Assembly (NCBI GenBank): GCA_910587495.1
Contig: CAJUMT010000142.1
Span: 1 to 9,028, forward strand
Direction: 5' to 3'
Length of the DNA: 9,028 nt
Origin: an uncultured Lachnospiraceae bacterium
GTDB taxonomy: Bacteria > Bacillota_A > Clostridia > Lachnospirales > Lachnospiraceae
Below the pieces are notes generated by a model. The model worked only from the letters and a program-made list of their open reading frames with translations, was not told the DNA's origin and did no database searches. Below are positions 5,899-9,028 of this stretch, one piece after another. Within the stretch, counting starts at the first letter, position 1. Every line of letters begins with the position of its first letter. The position numbers and the translations under genes were made by a program.

Positions 5899-6087
5899 CT
5901 TTCTGCCCCACCTCCTTTCTTAAATGTCATGGCTTATCCCAGTTCTCTGACATTATCAATATTCCCGGCATCATTTATCATCCAGGCTGTGCATCAGCAG
6001 AAAGTCCCGCAGTTTGATATGTCTGACTGCGCTGGTGGAATAATCCATATCTTGATGGATGTCCTATAGTTTATCACATCTGCAGCT
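5899..6087 (-). pseudogene. Decayed coding remnant resembling the DUF4230 gene 3' region
   Basis: No intact gene of normal size fits here. Bases 5915-5951 match 8021-8057, inside the DUF4230 gene, at 30 of 37 positions. In the DUF4230 reading frame the stretch reads VRELG-stop-AMTFKK against VRELEYTITFKK, and four of the six differences in the 32 bases compared by codon are third-position changes. On the minus strand short ORFs remain: MDYSTSAVRHIKLRDFL... (5971-6048, 25 codons) and MINDAGNIDNVRELG (5934-5981), in different frames with stops between. I read this as an old frameshifted gene fragment. A leader with small coupled ORFs is the alternative. The segment also carries the ribosome binding site used by the downstream gene and shows no terminator after the AAA gene. 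Confidence 0.5.
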
Positions 6088-7773
6088 TTATCCAATCAGT
6101 ACCCGCTTACCCTCAAAGGCAAAGCCCAGATGGCGGATGCGTTCCTCCGGGATCCCCCTGGCGGCCAGCTCACTGTCATAGTTCTTATCCTGAATCTGTT
6201 TTAAAGCTTCCTGAACCGTATCCTCCAGGGTATCTTCATCCTCCGGATCATGCACTTTAAACTCCAGCACAAAGGCCGGATCCTCCTTTTTACAAGGTTC
6301 CAGCATCACATCATATCTCCCGAACCCGCTTTCCCGGTTAGATGTGATGCGATATCTTCCTGCCAGCTCCACCATCAGGCCCAGGACAAAGCCATGATAA
6401 AAACGCTCCGGTTCTGCTTCTTCCGATGGCTTTCGACCGGTGTCAAAAAAGCTGAATGTAGCAAGCGCCACCTTGTTCATAAAACGGTTCATAGCCTTCA
6501 CATCCACCAGAAGCAATGCCTTGATAAAATCGTTATAAGGCACATCCTCCCCGCCAAACCACCCCCGGATCATGTCTTCGAACATCATCTCCACTTCCCA
6601 GTTCGTCAGCTTCAGACGGTAAGTAAATCTCCTGGTCGTCCTGGAAAAACGCCGATCCACTACCTTCAGATACCCGCTGGCCAAAAGCATGCTCCAAACC
6701 GCCCCATGTTTCTTCTGGAGCTGGTCTAAAATAATTTCCTCATCGATCTCCGTCTCCAGGACGCCGCCCTTCATCAAATCTTCCATAATCGTCTTGGTCT
6801 GGGCATTCCCCTGCTGAATCAGCAGGTTGACCAGACGGTTGGAGCTGGTATTCGCCCAGTAGGGCTTCAATTCCTTCTCCTCCAGAAAATTGGTGATGGA
6901 CCATGGATTATACACATCCCGCTGGCTGCCAAAAGTGAATCCGTCATACCATTGCTTCACATCCGCCTTGCGCTCCGACATTCCCATCTGATCTAATGCC
7001 TGGAACACCTCTTCTTCTGTAAATCCAAACCGGGTACAGTACTTCTCAGATGTCGTCGTCACAACTGTAAGGTTATTCAAATCCGAAAAGATGGACTCCC
7101 TGCTTACACGGGTGATGCCCGTCATAATCGCCCGCTCCATGCTTGGATTGGTCTTAAAGGCCAGGTTGAACATCTGCCGGATAAAGCCAACCAGCTCCTC
7201 CCAGTACCCGTACACATAGGCTTCCTGCAGCGGCGTGTCATATTCATCCAGAAAAATTAAAACTTTCCGGCCATAATAACGGCACATATAATCCGACAGA
7301 TAGTTCAGGGCGAGCACAGCCACTCTATCCGCCATATCTGGAAATACCGAGTCAAAAAATTCCAGTTCCCTTTTTCCCATGCGCAATCCATCCCTCAAAT
7401 ATTCATGGGACTCATATAACTTCGCCAGCGCGTACTTAATTCCCTGCTTCGTTTCCTCATAGGTCTGCCCCTTAATACCCGCAAAGCTTAAGAAAATCAC
7501 AGGATAGCTTCCCTGAAGCTTTCGGTACTTCTCATCCTTCCAGATGGACAGCCCCTCAAACAGCTCCCCCCGCCCCTCGTATGTCCTGGAAAAAAAGCAG
7601 TTTATCATGTCCAGGTTCAATGTCTTTCCAAAACGGCGGGGGCGGGTGATTAATGTAACCGCATCCGCATTCTCCCACCACTCTTTTATAAAATCTGTTT
7701 TATCAACAAAAAAACAGTTATTCTTTCGTATAAATTCAAAGCTCTGTGCCCCGATAGAAATAGTCCTGCCCAT
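6088..7773 (-). CDS. AAA-ATPase-like protein with C-terminal PD-(D/E)XK nuclease-like domain (DUF1703 family)
   Basis: Large cytoplasmic protein, 561 residues from the ATG at 7773. That start is chosen because AGGAGG (7786-7781) lies seven bases upstream; a longer reading from TTG at 7794 adds seven residues with no proper ribosome binding site. The following positions are in the longer numbering. The N-terminal ATPase-like domain has FVDKTDFI (29-36), a P-loop-like RPRRFGKTLN (51-60), Walker B KVLIFLDEYDTPL (177-189) and MTGITRVSRESIFSDLNNL (224-242). The C-terminal domain has GRYDVMLEP (Asp495) and FVLEFKV (Glu511, Lys513), the D...ExK signature of PD-(D/E)XK nucleases. These proteins occur in many copies in gut Clostridia and Bacteroidetes, and their role is unknown; defence or mobile-element maintenance is speculation. 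It has its own promoter and could read through into the nuclease operon. Confidence 0.92.
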   Translation of the reverse strand: MGRTISIGAQSFEFIRKNNCFFVDKTDFIKEWWENADAVTLITRPRRFGKTLNLDMINCFFSRTYEGRGELFEGLSIWKDEKYRKLQGSYPVIFLSFAGIKGQTYEETKQGIKYALAKLYESHEYLRDGLRMGKRELEFFDSVFPDMADRVAVLALNYLSDYMCRYYGRKVLIFLDEYDTPLQEAYVYGYWEELVGFIRQMFNLAFKTNPSMERAIMTGITRVSRESIFSDLNNLTVVTTTSEKYCTRFGFTEEEVFQALDQMGMSERKADVKQWYDGFTFGSQRDVYNPWSITNFLEEKELKPYWANTSSNRLVNLLIQQGNAQTKTIMEDLMKGGVLETEIDEEIILDQLQKKHGAVWSMLLASGYLKVVDRRFSRTTRRFTYRLKLTNWEVEMMFEDMIRGWFGGEDVPYNDFIKALLLVDVKAMNRFMNKVALATFSFFDTGRKPSEEAEPERFYHGFVLGLMVELAGRYRITSNRESGFGRYDVMLEPCKKEDPAFVLEFKVHDPEDEDTLEDTVQEALKQIQDKNYDSELAARGIPEERIRHLGFAFEGKRVLIG

Positions 7774-7826
7774 AGTCCTGCCTCCTGGCTGCAATTATTT
7801 CATTCACAACTTTTTCACTATACCGT

Positions 7827-7855
7827 ATTCTACCACAATTTACGCCGTATTTCCA
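7827..7855 (-). promoter_or_regulatory. Promoter of the AAA/PD-(D/E)XK gene
   Basis: On the minus strand TGGAAA (7855-7850, 4 of 6) is followed after 17 bases by TAGAAT (7832-7827), with TG one base before it (extended -10). Transcription would start about 45 bases upstream of the ATG at 7773. Confidence 0.65.
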
Positions 7856-7901
7856 GCTGCGAATGGCCCGGAAAGCGAAAGCACGAAAGGCCCGGATATG
7901 C

Positions 7902-7940
7902 AAAAAAACAGCACCTGAACCATTTTTAGCCCGGATGCTG
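7902..7940 (-). terminator. Terminator of the DUF4230 gene
   Basis: On the minus strand CAGCATCCGGGCT (7940-7928) pairs with GGTTCAGGTGCTG (7921-7909), 12 of 13 positions paired including several G-T wobbles, with a six-base loop. A run of seven T follows at 7908-7902. It lies 12 bases after the stop of the DUF4230 gene and separates it from the AAA gene promoter. Confidence 0.88.
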
Positions 7941-7952
7941 TGATTCCTTTTT

Positions 7953-8741
7953 CTATTCTGCTGTGCTATCTTGCGTTTTGTTCTCTGCTGCCTTTTCTTC
8001 ATTCGGATTTACAACCATGTCTTTTTTAAATGTAATGGTGTATTCCAGCTCTCTCACCGCATCCGTGTCTATCAGCTTATAAATAATGCTTTCCGCATTC
8101 TCCTGTGCTTTCTCCAGAAGGCCGTTTTCAACCGCCCTTTGCTCCATGGCGTCTTTACTGATCCCATCAAATTCTCTGACGTCTTCCACTTTAATAGGAT
8201 TAAATAAACCGTTTTTCTCGTCGAGCGTCTCAATGCTTTCATTGTCTATTTCGTGGGAAAGTATTTCAGCTTCCGGAACACAGACTATGATCTCCTTGTT
8301 AGCAGCACTTACTTCCACTGTAATTTCTTCTACTTTTACACCGGCTTTGATAATCCCATCCCATTTTGCGATAAATGATTTTGTTGTAAATGAAAACGGA
8401 ACCTCTTTGCCAAACAGTTTCGCGGGATCTTCAAATTTACCTGCATCCGTATATAAATACTCCACCGTGGCAAGCTCGCCGATATCCTGTATCTCTGATT
8501 TGATCAGCGCTATATTCACTTCTTTTGAAGCCACCTCATACTGGACGACCGGATCATTAAGTCTTTTGTTTTCCGCTTCAAGCTCCCTGATCTTTTCTCT
8601 TGCATTCGTATAGTTTTTGAAAGATACTGCAGATACTATAATCAGTAATACAACTACAATCACCGCAATTTTAGTGAAAGTGCTTTTTGCTTTCGATTTT
8701 AACCATGATTCCTTTTTTATGTACTTTTCGTCTTGCTCCAT
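7953..8741 (-). CDS. DUF4230 domain membrane-anchored protein
   Basis: 262-residue protein of unknown function. After a short basic N-terminus comes one hydrophobic helix at about 23-40 (KIAVIVVVLLIIVSAVS), then a coiled-coil stretch at about 45-62 (NAREKIRELEAENKRLN). A DUF4230-like soluble domain covers about 70-240 with EIQDIGELATVEYLYTDAG, IIKAGVKVEEITVEV and EVSAANKEIIVCVPEAEILSHEID. The tail is charged (EEKAAENKTQDSTAE). The single helix preceded by lysines suggests N-in topology with the domain outside the membrane. ATG at 8741 follows AAAGGAG at seven bases. It has its own promoter and a strong terminator, so it is probably monocistronic. A related 37-base fragment occurs in the 5899-6087 gap. 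Confidence 0.85.
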   Translation of the reverse strand: MEQDEKYIKKESWLKSKAKSTFTKIAVIVVVLLIIVSAVSFKNYTNAREKIRELEAENKRLNDPVVQYEVASKEVNIALIKSEIQDIGELATVEYLYTDAGKFEDPAKLFGKEVPFSFTTKSFIAKWDGIIKAGVKVEEITVEVSAANKEIIVCVPEAEILSHEIDNESIETLDEKNGLFNPIKVEDVREFDGISKDAMEQRAVENGLLEKAQENAESIIYKLIDTDAVRELEYTITFKKDMVVNPNEEKAAENKTQDSTAE

Positions 8742-8782
8742 AATCCTGCTCCTTTTTCAATTTTTGTAATATATTCGACAGT

Positions 8783-8811
8783 AATATATCATACAAGCTG
8801 ACCATTTTCAA
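8783..8811 (-). promoter_or_regulatory. Promoter of the DUF4230 gene
   Basis: On the minus strand TTGAAA (8811-8806, 5 of 6) is followed after 17 bases by TATATT (8788-8783). The start should lie near 8776, about 35 bases upstream of the ATG. The direct repeat GTAATATAT at 8766-8774 and 8781-8789 (plus-strand reading) overlaps the -10 and start and could be an operator, or just AT-rich chance. Confidence 0.65.
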
Positions 8812-8830
8812 TGTTCAGATACTTGAACAA

Positions 8831-8848
8831 GGGAGCCTGCGGGCTCCC
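8831..8848 (-). terminator. Probable terminator of the right-edge gene
   Basis: A 7-bp GC-rich stem, GGGAGCC/GGCTCCC, with a four-base loop begins 19 bases after the stop of the truncated gene at 8867. On the minus strand it is followed by TTGTTC, a weak T-tract. No gene on the plus strand ends nearby, so it is assigned to the minus strand. Confidence 0.6.
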
Positions 8849-8866
8849 TATAAGTACTGTTTCAAC

Positions 8867-9028
8867 TTATCGCTCTGTAACCAGAACAGGTGTTAGTAAA
8901 AAGATTCCTGTATCTTCATTAAATTCTCCTATTCTAGCGATAATATGGACATCACTTCCAATACATATATATGCGGGTAGAAACAGGTCTTCTATTCCCA
9001 TATTAGAAGTATTGACATCATTAAATTT
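8867..9028 (-). CDS. C-terminal end of an unidentified protein (partial at window edge)
   Basis: An open minus-strand frame enters at the right edge and ends with TAA at 8869-8867, giving 53 residues. The readable part includes DLFLPAYICIGSDVHIIA, RIGEFNEDTGIFLL and TPVLVTER at the end. The alternating hydrophobic pattern suggests beta-strands. I do not recognise the family. It is supported as real coding by the open frame up to the window edge, the hairpin 19 bases past its stop and the same orientation as its downstream neighbour. Other reading frames of this stretch are interrupted by stops. Confidence 0.65.
   Translation of the reverse strand, partial: KFNDVNTSNMGIEDLFLPAYICIGSDVHIIARIGEFNEDTGIFLLTPVLVTER

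Noticed and set aside
7774..7794. Seven-residue N-terminal extension of the AAA protein
   Set aside because: It would start at TTG inside and before the good AGGAGG at 7786-7781. The ATG at 7773 is ideally spaced.
7865..7935. Three copies of GCCCGGA (7866, 7890, 7929)
   Set aside because: The copies are only seven bases long and irregularly spaced. The third is part of the terminator stem, so they are probably chance or minor decay products.
7736..8002. 88-codon minus-strand frame bridging the AAA and DUF4230 genes
   Set aside because: It overlaps both genes in another frame, runs through the terminator and promoter region, and encodes a low-complexity basic sequence.
8766..8789. Direct repeat GTAATATAT near the DUF4230 promoter
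   Set aside because: It is short and AT-only apart from one G, and overlaps the -10 region. Not enough to call an operator.

Overview
The window looks like chromosomal DNA of a low-to-moderate GC Firmicute, most likely a gut Lachnospiraceae or related Clostridia. This rests on strong AGGAGG-type ribosome binding sites, sigma-A-like promoters, a LicT/BglG antitermination locus, a PadR-DUF2812 gene pair, a secreted streptodornase-like nuclease lipoprotein with an Ada-like zinc tail, and an AAA/PD-(D/E)XK 'DUF1703' protein. No rRNA, tRNA, CRISPR array or complete mobile element was seen.

Layout. (1) 1-2562, minus strand: a beta-glucoside-type sugar module. licT (antiterminator) is followed by a PTS EIIBC gene that runs off the left edge. 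Each gene has its own leader with a ribonucleic antiterminator (RAT) overlapping a terminator and a recognisable promoter, so LicT should control both itself and the transporter. The transporter leader holds two more hairpins. (2) 2671-4462, plus strand: padR and a five-helix DUF2812 membrane protein gene, overlapping by ATGA, behind a promoter embedded in a perfect 18-bp inverted repeat. (3) 4461-5898, minus strand: a two-gene unit, a small conserved protein of unknown function overlapping by ATGA a nuclease lipoprotein, closed by a good terminator. (4) 5899-6087: no intact gene, but a decayed stretch whose 37 bases match the 3' part of the DUF4230 gene 2.1 kb away. (5) 6088-7773, minus: AAA/PD-(D/E)XK protein with its own promoter and no visible terminator before region 3. 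(6) 7902-8811, minus: a DUF4230 membrane-anchored protein with promoter and terminator. (7) 8867-9028, minus: the C-terminal end of an unidentified protein.

The sugar module is well understood by family. The PadR/DUF2812 module, the small-protein/nuclease pair and the DUF4230 remnant are the parts least explained by current knowledge.
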